Assembly: GCA_014879535.1 (NCBI GenBank)
Contig: JACSRX010000039.1
Location: forward strand, 1 to 61,688
Direction: 5' to 3'
DNA: 61,688 nucleotides
From: Chthoniobacterales bacterium
Lineage (GTDB): Bacteria; Verrucomicrobiota; Verrucomicrobiia; Chthoniobacterales; JACTMZ01
Within the stretch, counting starts at the first letter, position 1, and each line of letters begins with the position of its first letter. The translations under genes and the position numbers were made by a program. This document shows positions 36,402-44,572 of this stretch, piece after piece. Under the pieces are notes generated by a model. The model was not told the origin of the DNA. It worked only from the letters and a program-made list of their open reading frames with translations, and searched no databases.

Positions 36402-38231
36402 TTACGGCGCGAGGGTGGCTTGGACGCGGAAGAACCTGCCGCTGGCGGCGGGCACCCGGAACTCTTTCCGTTCGTAGTCCGCCGGGATGTTGAGGCCGGA
36501 TTGGTTCGCCGAGTTTGAGATGGTCACGAGGGAGTTGGTCCACGGGCCTGCGGCGGGGTTGGAGGTTTCCTTGACTGCGTAGGTCGCGCCGCCGGGAGGG
36601 TTTTTGCGCTGCGCCCATGTGAAGACGGCGTTGGTGCCTGATTTCACCGCGGCGAGGAGCGCCGTGGTGCCCACGGCCGGGTTGCCGTCGAAGGAGAACT
36701 CCAGGTCGCCGCTGAAGCCGTCGCCGTCGGGATCGGCGGTCTTGGCCGTGTTGGTGAAGCCCGGATGCAAATTCCTCCAGTAATTGCCCCACGCGTTGTA
36801 GCTGTTCATGGGCTGCACCGAGAGCACGCGGGTGGACTGTTTGAAGACATATTCCACGCCGTTGGTCGAGTTCGTCCAGTTGCCGTTGGTCCCGTGGAAG
36901 CCTGCAACGGTGAAATTCGTCCCGAAGCTCGCGGCAATGCTGGGCGCCACGATGGTCCACTGGTGCCCGGCATTGGTGGAGGCGGTGGAGAGGTTGAACG
37001 TGAAGGAACCGGAAGCTTGGAAGGAACCCGTCCCGAGGACGGCGTTGTTGGTGCCGTTGCCGCCGATGAGAAAAGTCAGCGTGCCGCCTTCGGCGATGGC
37101 GAGGGAGCCGTTCGAGATCACGGTGTTCCCGGTGTGGGTGTTCGTGCCGGCGAGGATGGTCGTGCCGCTGTTCTGTCGGACCTCAAGGCTGCCGGACAGC
37201 CTGACGGAGAAGATGTGGTTCGTTTCGGTGTGGTTGAAGTTCACGAGTTTTGCGCCGATGCCGGTGCCGCAGGTGATGCTCCCGGCTTGGAGTGTGCCCG
37301 CAGGAAGCGCGGCCTGCCCTAAGGCGCCGCCGATGCTGAGTATTCCCCGAGGGGATGTGGAATCGGAGGCAAGAATGAGCGCGCCGGCGCCAGTCGGGCC
37401 GACTTTCACCGTGCCGCCGCCTGCTATCCGCAATTCGCCTTTACCCCGATCCCCGACACTAAGGGTTTGGCTGTTCAGCCATTGTGAGCCTGTGCCGCTG
37501 ACCGTCACCAGCCCCTCGGCGTTGGTTGAGTTGAAGCCGATGATGCCCCAAGAATTGGAAACCACGCCGCCGCCTGTTACCCGCAATTCTCCTTTGCCAC
37601 CCGTTCCGACATAAAGGGTGGGGCTTTGCCACTTCGAGTTTACCCCGCCTACCGTCACCAAACCTTCTGAGTATGAGTTTCGGCCGATGTGGCCAATCGG
37701 ATTGGAAGCCACTCCGCCGTTTGTTATGAGCAACGACCCTCTGCCGGAATCCCCGACAAACAGGTTGACGCTATTTTGCAACATCGAGCCATTTCCGTTT
37801 ACCGTGACAAATCCCTCGGAGCCTGACTGCTTGCCAATGGAGACCTCCCAACAGGAAACCACACCGCCGCTTGCAATCTGCAATTCCCCTCTGCCCTGCA
37901 TGTCCCCGACGGGAAGGTCGGAGCCAATTTGCCACCTTGAGCCTGTGCCTGTAACTGTGCCGACCGCGGCGATGTTGTTCATGTAACTTCCAATCAGGGC
38001 GCCGTGAGCGAGATTCAAGACGCTTCCGCCATTTATGGTCAATGTGCCCCCCCAGATGTAGACGCTTCCGCCGTTCGTCCACAAGGATGTGTTCGTCGGG
38101 AAGTATTCCCCGGTGACAGTGATGGCAGCGGGAAGGGGGGTAAGGCAAAGGCTAAAAGCCAAAAGCTGAAGGTTGAAAACACAAAGCCTCCTCGACATAT
38201 CCCGGGGCAGGAGGCGTCGGGCGGGCTTCAT
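36402..38231 (-). CDS. surface protein with T5SS/PEP-CTERM-associated repeats
   Basis: The protein is 609 residues from the ATG at 38231; a start at 38198 (MSRRLCVFNLQLLAFSL...) would give a cleaner signal peptide. Four tandem repeats of about 50 residues follow, each with L-x-VG-x-x-G-x-G-x-L-x-[IV]-x-x-GG-x-[VA] and S/N-x-EG-x-VTV, the pattern of T5SS/PEP-CTERM-associated repeats. Next comes an autotransporter-associated strand repeat (TTILAGTNTHTGNTVISNGSL). The C-terminus has ADPDGDGFSGDLEFSFDGNP and ends FFRVQATLAP, resembling the end of the two other large secreted proteins. There is no autotransporter barrel and no PEP-CTERM tail. It lies 29 bp after tsaB and looks like an accessory gene inserted between tsaB and mrdA. 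Confidence 0.75.
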   Translation of the reverse strand: MKPARRLLPRDMSRRLCVFNLQLLAFSLCLTPLPAAITVTGEYFPTNTSLWTNGGSVYIWGGTLTINGGSVLNLAHGALIGSYMNNIAAVGTVTGTGSRWQIGSDLPVGDMQGRGELQIASGGVVSCWEVSIGKQSGSEGFVTVNGNGSMLQNSVNLFVGDSGRGSLLITNGGVASNPIGHIGRNSYSEGLVTVGGVNSKWQSPTLYVGTGGKGELRVTGGGVVSNSWGIIGFNSTNAEGLVTVSGTGSQWLNSQTLSVGDRGKGELRIAGGGTVKVGPTGAGALILASDSTSPRGILSIGGALGQAALPAGTLQAGSITCGTGIGAKLVNFNHTETNHIFSVRLSGSLEVRQNSGTTILAGTNTHTGNTVISNGSLAIAEGGTLTFLIGGNGTNNAVLGTGSFQASGSFTFNLSTASTNAGHQWTIVAPSIAASFGTNFTVAGFHGTNGNWTNSTNGVEYVFKQSTRVLSVQPMNSYNAWGNYWRNLHPGFTNTAKTADPDGDGFSGDLEFSFDGNPAVGTTALLAAVKSGTNAVFTWAQRKNPPGGATYAVKETSNPAAGPWTNSLVTISNSANQSGLNIPADYERKEFRVPAASGRFFRVQATLAP

Positions 38232-38260
38232 GGATTTTAGAGCTTTTAGTGGTTCAGGTT

Positions 38261-38881
38261 TCAAAATTCCAGTCCAACGAGTCTCGGACGCGGGTTTGTG
38301 ATGTGGGGTGGCTTGAGGTAGATCGGCGCCATGGTGCGCGGATCGGTCGGTGGCAAATGGCGGCCCACGAGCGCAAGGATGGAGGCGTCGGGGAAGGCGG
38401 ACGGGAGGAAATCCGCGCCGGGGATGGTTCCGATCCGGAACACGGGATGTCCGCATCCGTCTTGGAGGGATGACTGGAACTCCGCATGATCCAAAAGCGC
38501 GATGTCCCCCTGCAACCGCCGGTTGAGGATTTCCGCTCGATAGATGCGGCCGCCGCGCGCGTCGCCGACGGCGGTGTAGCGGGAGTCCCCGACATCGAGG
38601 ATGCAGGCCGAGGGCACCGCGACGACGTCGATCCCAAGGGCGAGTTGGAACGATCCAGCCAGGGCGCAGGCCGCGCGCAGGCCGTTGTAGGCGCCCGGTC
38701 CGATTCCCACCGCCAGCCGTTCGATGCCGAGCCATTGCGGCCGCATTTCCCCGAGGACGGCGAAGACCTCGGCGCCGCGCCCCCGCGGGGCGTCGAACCG
38801 ACGGACGTCCAGAATCCGGTCGTCTTCGGCCACGGCGACGCTGGCGCGGGATGACGAGGTGTCGAGGGCGAGGATCTTCAC
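38261..38881 (-). CDS. tsaB: tRNA t6A modification protein TsaB
   Basis: The 206-residue protein begins MKILALDTSSSRASVAVAE, the typical YeaZ/TsaB start, with VGIGPGAYNGLRAACALAG as the conserved G-P-G-x-[FY]-[TN]-G-[IL]-R motif. It is an inactive ASKHA-fold paralogue of TsaD. It dimerises with TsaD and with TsaE to make N6-threonylcarbamoyladenosine at position 37 of ANN-decoding tRNAs. It overlaps tsaE by ATGA. TsaD and TsaC are not in the window. Confidence 0.93.
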   Translation of the reverse strand: MKILALDTSSSRASVAVAEDDRILDVRRFDAPRGRGAEVFAVLGEMRPQWLGIERLAVGIGPGAYNGLRAACALAGSFQLALGIDVVAVPSACILDVGDSRYTAVGDARGGRIYRAEILNRRLQGDIALLDHAEFQSSLQDGCGHPVFRIGTIPGADFLPSAFPDASILALVGRHLPPTDPRTMAPIYLKPPHITNPRPRLVGLEF

Positions 38882-39294
38882 GGGTTGACGGTGATGAGGC
38901 GTCCACCGTCGCCGGTGTGGACAATGTCAACGCGGACCGCGCCGGGGGGGATCAGCTCGGGAAATCGGTCGGCCCATTCCATCACGACGAGGCCGTGCGG
39001 GGCGTGGAGTTCATCGTGGGCCGCGGACCAGATTTCCTCCGCGGAACCCGCGCGGTAAAGGTCGAGATGGTAAACGGGGCCGCGCCGGGTGTCGTATTCG
39101 TGGACGAGTGCGAACGTCGGGCTGGTGGCCCGCTCGGCGCCCTCCCATCCCTCGACGAGGCCGCGCACGAAGTGTGTCTTGCCCGCCCCGAGATCACCTT
39201 GGAGGGCGACGACGTCGCCCGGCGCAAGGCGCTCCGCGAGCGCGCGGCCGGCTGCGACGGTTTCGTCGGAATTGGAAGAGTGGACGGAGGTCAT
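38878..39294 (-). CDS. tsaE: tRNA t6A modification ATPase TsaE
   Basis: The 138-residue P-loop ATPase has Walker A GDLGAGKTHFVRG, the SPTFALVHEY motif and YHLDLYR, followed by VVMEWADRFPELIP; all are conserved TsaE elements. It regulates the TsaB-TsaD complex in t6A synthesis. It is the first gene of the tsaE-tsaB pair and divergent from cdsA (91 bp between starts). The sequence CTATAGAAT just upstream could be a -10 element that would give a leader of only about five bases. Confidence 0.92.
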   Translation of the reverse strand: MTSVHSSNSDETVAAGRALAERLAPGDVVALQGDLGAGKTHFVRGLVEGWEGAERATSPTFALVHEYDTRRGPVYHLDLYRAGSAEEIWSAAHDELHAPHGLVVMEWADRFPELIPPGAVRVDIVHTGDGGRLITVNP

Positions 39295-39385
39295 GGTCGG
39301 CGCATTCTATAGCACCGGTCGCGGGCGGGGGCCAATGCGCGCTTGCCTTTGGGGCGCGGGCTTTCGACCATGCGCGGCTCGTCCG

Positions 39386-40273
39386 ATGGAGACCGCCCAG
39401 CTAACTTTTCGACGACGCCTGGTGAGCACACTGTTCATGTGGGCGGTCGTGCTCGGCACCATCCTCTCCGGTTACGAACAGATCTTCTTCATCACCATCT
39501 CGGGCATCGGGCTGCTGGGACTGTGGGAATACTACGAGATGCTCGACCGGCGGGGGGTGCCGAATTTCAAGCTCACGGCCCTGATCACGGCGGTGGTGTT
39601 CATGGCGGGGAGTTTCTACACCTTCCGTTCCTACGGGCCCGACAAGTCGTATGACTTCGAGATCGCGGTGATGGTGATCTTCCTGCTCGTGGTGTTCGGG
39701 CGTCAGATGTTCCGGCGCACGCGGGACCACAATCCGCTGGAGACGATGGCCTACACCTTGTTCGGCTTGCTCTACGTGGTCTGGCTCTTCAACTTCGTCA
39801 CGAAGATCGTCTATCTCGCGCCGCGCGGCCCGATGGGCGAGACGACCGGGCAATACTACGTCCTGTTCCTCCTGCTTGTGACGAAATTCAGCGACATGGG
39901 GGCGTATGTCACCGGTTCTCTCATCGGGCGCCACAAGCTCGTCCCCCACATCAGCCCGCACAAGTCGTGGGAGGGGCTCGGCGGCGCGGTGGTGTTCTCC
40001 GTCGCGGGAAGTTTCGGGCTCTGGTATCTGATCCCGGAACGGCTTTCGGTTTTCACCGTCACCGACGTGGCGGTGCTCGGCGTCCTGCTCGGGTTGGCCG
40101 CCGTGATCGGCGACTTGGCGGAGTCCATCGTCAAGCGCAGTGCGGACGCCAAGGATTCGGGTGCCCTGCTCCCGGGGATCGGCGGGGTGCTGGACCTGAT
40201 CGACAGCGTGCTTTTCACGGCTCCGATCCTCTTTTTCTACATGAGGTTGGTGCTCGGCCTGCCGGAGCAATGA
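39386..40273 (+). CDS. cdsA: phosphatidate cytidylyltransferase
   Basis: The 295-residue membrane enzyme makes CDP-diacylglycerol from CTP and phosphatidic acid, the branch point of phospholipid synthesis. It has about seven to eight membrane helices and the C-terminal CdsA signature in the order S-x-x-KR-x-x-x-x-KD-x-G-x-x-x-PG-x-GG-x-x-D, seen as SIVKRSADAKDSGALLPGIG with the following GG-V-LD. The start at 39386 puts METAQLTFRRR before the first helix. The stop overlaps the dxr start (ATGA), so the two genes are translationally coupled. Confidence 0.92.
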   Translation: METAQLTFRRRLVSTLFMWAVVLGTILSGYEQIFFITISGIGLLGLWEYYEMLDRRGVPNFKLTALITAVVFMAGSFYTFRSYGPDKSYDFEIAVMVIFLLVVFGRQMFRRTRDHNPLETMAYTLFGLLYVVWLFNFVTKIVYLAPRGPMGETTGQYYVLFLLLVTKFSDMGAYVTGSLIGRHKLVPHISPHKSWEGLGGAVVFSVAGSFGLWYLIPERLSVFTVTDVAVLGVLLGLAAVIGDLAESIVKRSADAKDSGALLPGIGGVLDLIDSVLFTAPILFFYMRLVLGLPEQ

Positions 40274-41424
40274 GCTGCAGGAACATCGTCCTGCTCGGGG
40301 CCACGGGATCGATCGGGCGCAGCGCATGCCGCGTGGCGCGCGATCTGCCCGGGCGTGTGCGGATCACGGGCATGTCGGGGTTCCGCAACATCGACCGCCT
40401 TGCCGCGGAGGCCAATGCACTCCGTCCGGAGGCGCTGGCCGTGCCGGACGGGGCGGCCGAGGCCGTTCTCCGGGCGAAGCTCGAATATGCCCCGGCGAGG
40501 ATTTTCCACGGGGAGGAGGGGTTGGCGACCCTGGCGGGATGGGAGGGGGCGGACACCGTCCTGGTGGCGATCGTTGGCACCGGAGGCCTCCAGCCCACGC
40601 TGGCAGCAATCAAGGCAGGCAAGGACATCGCACTGGCGAGCAAGGAGGTGCTCGTCGTGGCCGGGGAGATCGTGATGGCGCAAGCGGCAAAGCATGGTTG
40701 CCGCATCCTGCCGGTGGACAGCGAGCACAACGCGATTTTCCAGTGCCTGGAGGGGCGCGACCCGGGGCAGGTGAAGAAGCTGATCCTGACGGCATCCGGC
40801 GGCCCCTTCCGCACCTGGCCGGCGGACAAGCTGCGGATGGTGACGCGCGACGAGGCGCTGAGGCACCCGACATGGCGCATGGGGGAGAAGATCACCATCG
40901 ATTCGGCCACGCTGTTCAACAAGGGGCTCGAGATGATCGAGGCCCGCTGGCTTTTCGGCGTCGGCATCAACCGGATCGACGTGGTCATCCACCCGCAGAG
41001 CATCATCCATTCCATGGTGGAATTCATCGACGGCTCGGTGCTGGCGCAGATGAGCCATTCCGACATGCGTTTCCCGATCCAATACGCCCTGACGTGGCCC
41101 GACCGCATCGCGGGGAGCCTGCCGCCGCTTGAGTTCGCCAAGCTTGGCAGATTGGATTTCGAGGAGCCGCGGTGCGACGATTTCCCGGCGCTCGATCTTG
41201 CGCGGCAGGCCGCGGAGCGCGGTGGTGTGGTTCCGGCGGTGCTCAACGCGGCGAATGAGGTGGCGGTGGCGGAGTTTCTCGCCGGACGGATTGCATTCCC
41301 GAGGATCTGGGAGGTTGTGGCCGCGGTGATGGAACGGACACCGGACGCAGGGGCGGACAGTCTCGAAGCACTGCTTGCCGCCGACCGTGAGGCGCGCAGG
41401 GAGGCTGCGCGGCTCGCCGCCTGA
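40270..41424 (+). CDS. dxr: 1-deoxy-D-xylulose 5-phosphate reductoisomerase
   Basis: The 384-residue enzyme converts DXP to MEP with NADPH, the committed step of the non-mevalonate isoprenoid pathway. The NADPH motif GATGSIG is at the N-terminus. The metal and substrate residues are intact: VDSEHNAIFQCL, TASGGPFR, and HPQSIIHSMVEFIDGS. Length is normal. In many bacteria the order is uppS-cdsA-dxr-rseP; here cdsA-dxr are kept but uppS and the rseP protease are missing from the neighbourhood. Confidence 0.95.
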   Translation: MSCRNIVLLGATGSIGRSACRVARDLPGRVRITGMSGFRNIDRLAAEANALRPEALAVPDGAAEAVLRAKLEYAPARIFHGEEGLATLAGWEGADTVLVAIVGTGGLQPTLAAIKAGKDIALASKEVLVVAGEIVMAQAAKHGCRILPVDSEHNAIFQCLEGRDPGQVKKLILTASGGPFRTWPADKLRMVTRDEALRHPTWRMGEKITIDSATLFNKGLEMIEARWLFGVGINRIDVVIHPQSIIHSMVEFIDGSVLAQMSHSDMRFPIQYALTWPDRIAGSLPPLEFAKLGRLDFEEPRCDDFPALDLARQAAERGGVVPAVLNAANEVAVAEFLAGRIAFPRIWEVVAAVMERTPDAGADSLEALLAADREARREAARLAA

Positions 41425-41471
41425 TCCGCCGGCCCTTGGCAAGCCGCCGCAGTCGGGTATGTTCGCCTTCC

Positions 41472-43379
41472 ATGGCAAGGGTGCGGCAAATTCTGTTCGT
41501 TCTGCTTCTCGTCGGCGCGGTCGCCCGGGCGGACTTTGACTTGTCCCGGCCGCCGACCGCGCAGGATCTGGCGGAAATCCGCCGGATCGGCTGGGCCCAG
41601 GCCGCGGACATGATCGAGGGCGGCTTGACGGCGGCGTGGAAGCCGTCGCACTTCGCGCAGGCGGGCAGCACGGGCAATGCGACATTCCGCCAGTGGCAGC
41701 TTCTCTACCGGTGGTGCCGTTTGTTGGGAACGCCCGAGCCGGAGGCGTTGCGGGCGTTTCTCGGCCGGCGGGTGTTGGAAAACCCCGAAAAGCCCGGCGC
41801 GTTGCTCATCATTCCGCCGGGAATGTCATTGCCGACCGACGCCACCGGGCGCCTGCTTCCCACGGCCGCGGACAAATTGTCCGTGGCGCGGGTGCCGGCG
41901 GAGATCCTGCAGGGGCTGCTTCCCGATGATTACACGCCCCAAGCCGGTCCGGTGTCGTTGCGCGCCAAGGAGGATTTCCTCGCCGCGCTCGCCTCCGATC
42001 CCGGGTTCCTCCGGGAGTTTTTCCGGCTCCTCACGCCGGATGATTTCGCCCCGGTGGTCCTGACAAGGCTCGAGCAGCTGTATTCCGCGCACCCGGGCCG
42101 GTGGGCGGACTACCGTTCGCTGATGCTGGCGTTCGCGTTGGTTTACGACCAGCGTCCGCCGTCGTTCTGGCCCCATGCGCAGGTGAGGCAGGAGGCCGTG
42201 CAGCCCATGGACGAGCCGCTGGCGGACCGCCTGGGATACTACATCCAGGCGAATGAAAACCGCCGCTTGGAGTTTGACCTGAGGAGACTGCCTGCCGAGC
42301 AGTTGAAGTTCCTCGTCGACGCCCCGGTGCCGCGGTCGGAACTGGAATGGGCGGCCAAGAACGTGAAGGTCCGGCGCGACCAGTTCGACAGGGCGTTCAG
42401 CCTCGTGGCCTATGACAAGCGGCGGGTGGAGCGTGGGGTCTTCTCGTGGCCGCACGGCCGCTACCTGCTGGGCAACATCGAACTGCAGGGCGGCATCTGC
42501 GTCGACCAGGCCTACTTCGCGTCGATTGCGGGCAAGGCGAAGGGAATTCCGACGATCTACTTCGCAGGTCAGGGGACCGATGGCGGCCATGCGTGGTTCG
42601 GCTACCTCCAGAGCGCAAGCAAATGGGAGTTGGATGCCGGCCGCTACCTCAACCAGAACTTCACGGTCGGCCAGGCACTCGACCCGCAGACATGGCTGCC
42701 GATCACCGACCATGAGCTGCTGTATTTGTCGGGCCGCGCGGCGCGGGGGGGCAATTACGACGCCGCCTTGGGGGATCTGGCGATGGCCGCGGTGTTCGAG
42801 CGGAAGGGAGATGCGGCCTTGCAGCTCGCGGCTGCCACGAGTGCGCTCTACAACGCCCCGGAATCCGTGGCGGCATGGGAGGCGAAGGAGGCCGCACTCG
42901 CCGCGACGGGCGACCGGGCGGCTCTGCAGGCGCACTTCAGGAGCGCGATCGAGGCGTTCCGGCGGCAGGATGACCTCAAGGTGCGTTATCAGGCGCGCCT
43001 GGCCGAACTCGAGCGCGACGGCGGCGATGCGCGCGCGGCTCAAAGGCTGGCGGACCAGATGGTGCGGGAAAACCGCCGCGAGCGCGCTGATCTGAGCACG
43101 GCGGCCGGCTCGGAAGCGATCTCCCGGCTCCTCGGGGCCGGGGACTACGAGGGGGCGATGAGGGAATACCGGGACCTGACGAGCAAGCTCGGGCGCACCG
43201 GCGGGGGGAATTTGTTCTACAATGTGGTGCGTCCGTTCGTGCTCGAATTGCGCGCGGCCGGCCGGGAACAGGACGCGCAGAAGGCGCTGCAGCGCGCTCG
43301 TGACAAGATGCACTTCGAGAAGGACAGCATTCTTGCGCGGGAATTTTCCGAGCTGGAGGCCGTCCCGGGCAGCCGTTGA
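41472..43379 (+). CDS. secreted transglutaminase-like protein
   Basis: The 635-residue protein has a signal peptide (MARVRQILFVLLLVGAVARA) and no lipobox. In the middle (about 340-385) is a transglutaminase-like core: the nucleophile in GGICVDQAYFASIA and the His in DGGHAWFGYL, with Asp candidates such as WELDAGRY. The C-terminal 200 residues are TPR-like helical pairs. Such Cys-His-Asp folds act as peptidases or transamidases, and some work on peptidoglycan or protein. The substrate is unknown. It lies 47 bp after dxr in the place where rseP is often found. Confidence 0.7.
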   Translation: MARVRQILFVLLLVGAVARADFDLSRPPTAQDLAEIRRIGWAQAADMIEGGLTAAWKPSHFAQAGSTGNATFRQWQLLYRWCRLLGTPEPEALRAFLGRRVLENPEKPGALLIIPPGMSLPTDATGRLLPTAADKLSVARVPAEILQGLLPDDYTPQAGPVSLRAKEDFLAALASDPGFLREFFRLLTPDDFAPVVLTRLEQLYSAHPGRWADYRSLMLAFALVYDQRPPSFWPHAQVRQEAVQPMDEPLADRLGYYIQANENRRLEFDLRRLPAEQLKFLVDAPVPRSELEWAAKNVKVRRDQFDRAFSLVAYDKRRVERGVFSWPHGRYLLGNIELQGGICVDQAYFASIAGKAKGIPTIYFAGQGTDGGHAWFGYLQSASKWELDAGRYLNQNFTVGQALDPQTWLPITDHELLYLSGRAARGGNYDAALGDLAMAAVFERKGDAALQLAAATSALYNAPESVAAWEAKEAALAATGDRAALQAHFRSAIEAFRRQDDLKVRYQARLAELERDGGDARAAQRLADQMVRENRRERADLSTAAGSEAISRLLGAGDYEGAMREYRDLTSKLGRTGGGNLFYNVVRPFVLELRAAGREQDAQKALQRARDKMHFEKDSILAREFSELEAVPGSR

Positions 43380-43404
43380 CCGGTGCCGTCGCGCTTGTCC
43401 GCAG

Positions 43405-43683
43405 TCAGGATTGTGTCCGCACCGATTCCTTCTCGCGGTCGCGCTTTTCCCCGAGGCGCTGGATTTCGTCGGAGAGCTGGCGTTGCAATTGCGCCAACTC
43501 CGAAGCGTCCCCGGTGGCGCGGGCCTTGGCCATCTCGTCCTGCAGCAGAAGCTCTTTGGCGGCGATGTCCGCCTTGCATCGGGCCTCGATGGCGGCGATC
43601 CGTTCCTTTTGTTCGTCGGTGAGGCGGATCCCGGGGGACTTGGCCTCCAGCCGCTCCATGGCAAGTTCGTAGGCGGATTTCAC
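43405..43683 (-). CDS. small coiled-coil protein, conserved in the phylum
   Basis: The 92-residue protein reads from GTG at 43683 as VKSAYELAMERLEAKSPGIR and continues as one long charged helix (LTDEQKERIAAIEARCKADI, then ELLLQDEMAKA). It has no signal peptide or metal site. I recall close relatives annotated as hypothetical in other Verrucomicrobiota. It stands between two convergent/divergent neighbours without an operon partner. A start at the internal Met is possible. Function unknown. Confidence 0.6.
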   Translation of the reverse strand: MKSAYELAMERLEAKSPGIRLTDEQKERIAAIEARCKADIAAKELLLQDEMAKARATGDASELAQLQRQLSDEIQRLGEKRDREKESVRTQS

Positions 43684-43761
43684 GGGGATAATGTTAGGCG
43701 GGATCGGTCGGGGAGGCAACGGCGGCTGGCAGCATTGCAGGGGACACGGTATTTTCGGGGA

Positions 43762-44529
43762 ATGGCGATCGGATTGCTGAGCACGGATTTCGACGGGACA
43801 TTGATCGGGCACCAACCGGATGCACGGACCACCGCGGCGCTGGTTTCCGCATTGACGGATTTGCGCCGCAACGGTGGCGTGTGGACGGTCAACACGGGGC
43901 GGCAGCTATGGTTCGCCCTGGAGGGGTTGGAGCAGGCGCATCTGCCCCACGATCCCGAGTTCGTGCTGTCCAGCGAGAAGGACATTTTCCGGAGGGTGGA
44001 GGAGGGGAATTGGGAGGCCTTCGGCGATTGGAATGCACGGATCGAGCGGCAGACGGCGGACTTGTTCGGCCGCGCCGCGCGCGTGTTCGACGCCATCCGG
44101 GAAATGACCTCGAAGGGGGACGGCGTGGAGGTGCTCTACGAGAACGACCGCGTGGCGGGGTTGATGACGGCGGATGTCGCCACGATGGATCGCACGGTCG
44201 AAATGGTCCGGGCGGCGTCGGCCGATGTCCCCGAATTTTCGTTCAGCCGCAACGACGTATGGATGCGTTTCGCCCACCGCGATGTCCACAAGGGCTCCGC
44301 GCTCGCCGAGTTGGCGCGCCTGCTGGCGATTCCCCGGGAGGCGGTGCTGGCCATCGGGGACCACCAGAACGACATCCCGATGCTGGACGGGTCGGCTGCC
44401 GCGATGGTGGCCTGTCCCGCGAACGCCGTGGATGAGGTGAAGGATCTGGTGCGCTCGGCCGGCGGCTACGTGTCGCCGTTCCCGTGGGGTGAGGGGGTGG
44501 CGGATGCGATCCGCCACTTTTCCGCATGA
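43762..44529 (+). CDS. HAD-superfamily hydrolase (Cof-like, subclass IIB)
   Basis: The 255-residue cytoplasmic enzyme has the four HAD motifs: nucleophile STDFDGTL, motif II TVNTGRQ, the motif III Lys in DVHKGSALAELARLL and motif IV IGDHQNDIPMLDGS. The cap inserted between motifs II and III identifies subclass IIB (Cof type), which hydrolyses sugar phosphates or nucleotide-related phosphates. The exact substrate cannot be told. Its tail includes APANAVDEVK-like sequence (CPANAVDEVKDLV) typical of the family. Confidence 0.85.
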   Translation: MAIGLLSTDFDGTLIGHQPDARTTAALVSALTDLRRNGGVWTVNTGRQLWFALEGLEQAHLPHDPEFVLSSEKDIFRRVEEGNWEAFGDWNARIERQTADLFGRAARVFDAIREMTSKGDGVEVLYENDRVAGLMTADVATMDRTVEMVRAASADVPEFSFSRNDVWMRFAHRDVHKGSALAELARLLAIPREAVLAIGDHQNDIPMLDGSAAAMVACPANAVDEVKDLVRSAGGYVSPFPWGEGVADAIRHFSA

Positions 44530-44572
44530 ATGCGGGTGGGAACCGCGGCTGACGTGTGCGCTCCCCGTTGTG

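Noticed and set aside
36217-36960. N-terminal extension of mrdA to an upstream Met
   Set aside because: The added about 248 residues lie opposite the surface-protein gene, have no domain, and would put the signal-like helix in the middle of the protein.
37430-37990. Possible CRISPR or tandem DNA repeat
   Set aside because: The regular spacing comes from four diverged protein repeats of about 50 residues; there are no identical short DNA repeats with unique spacers.
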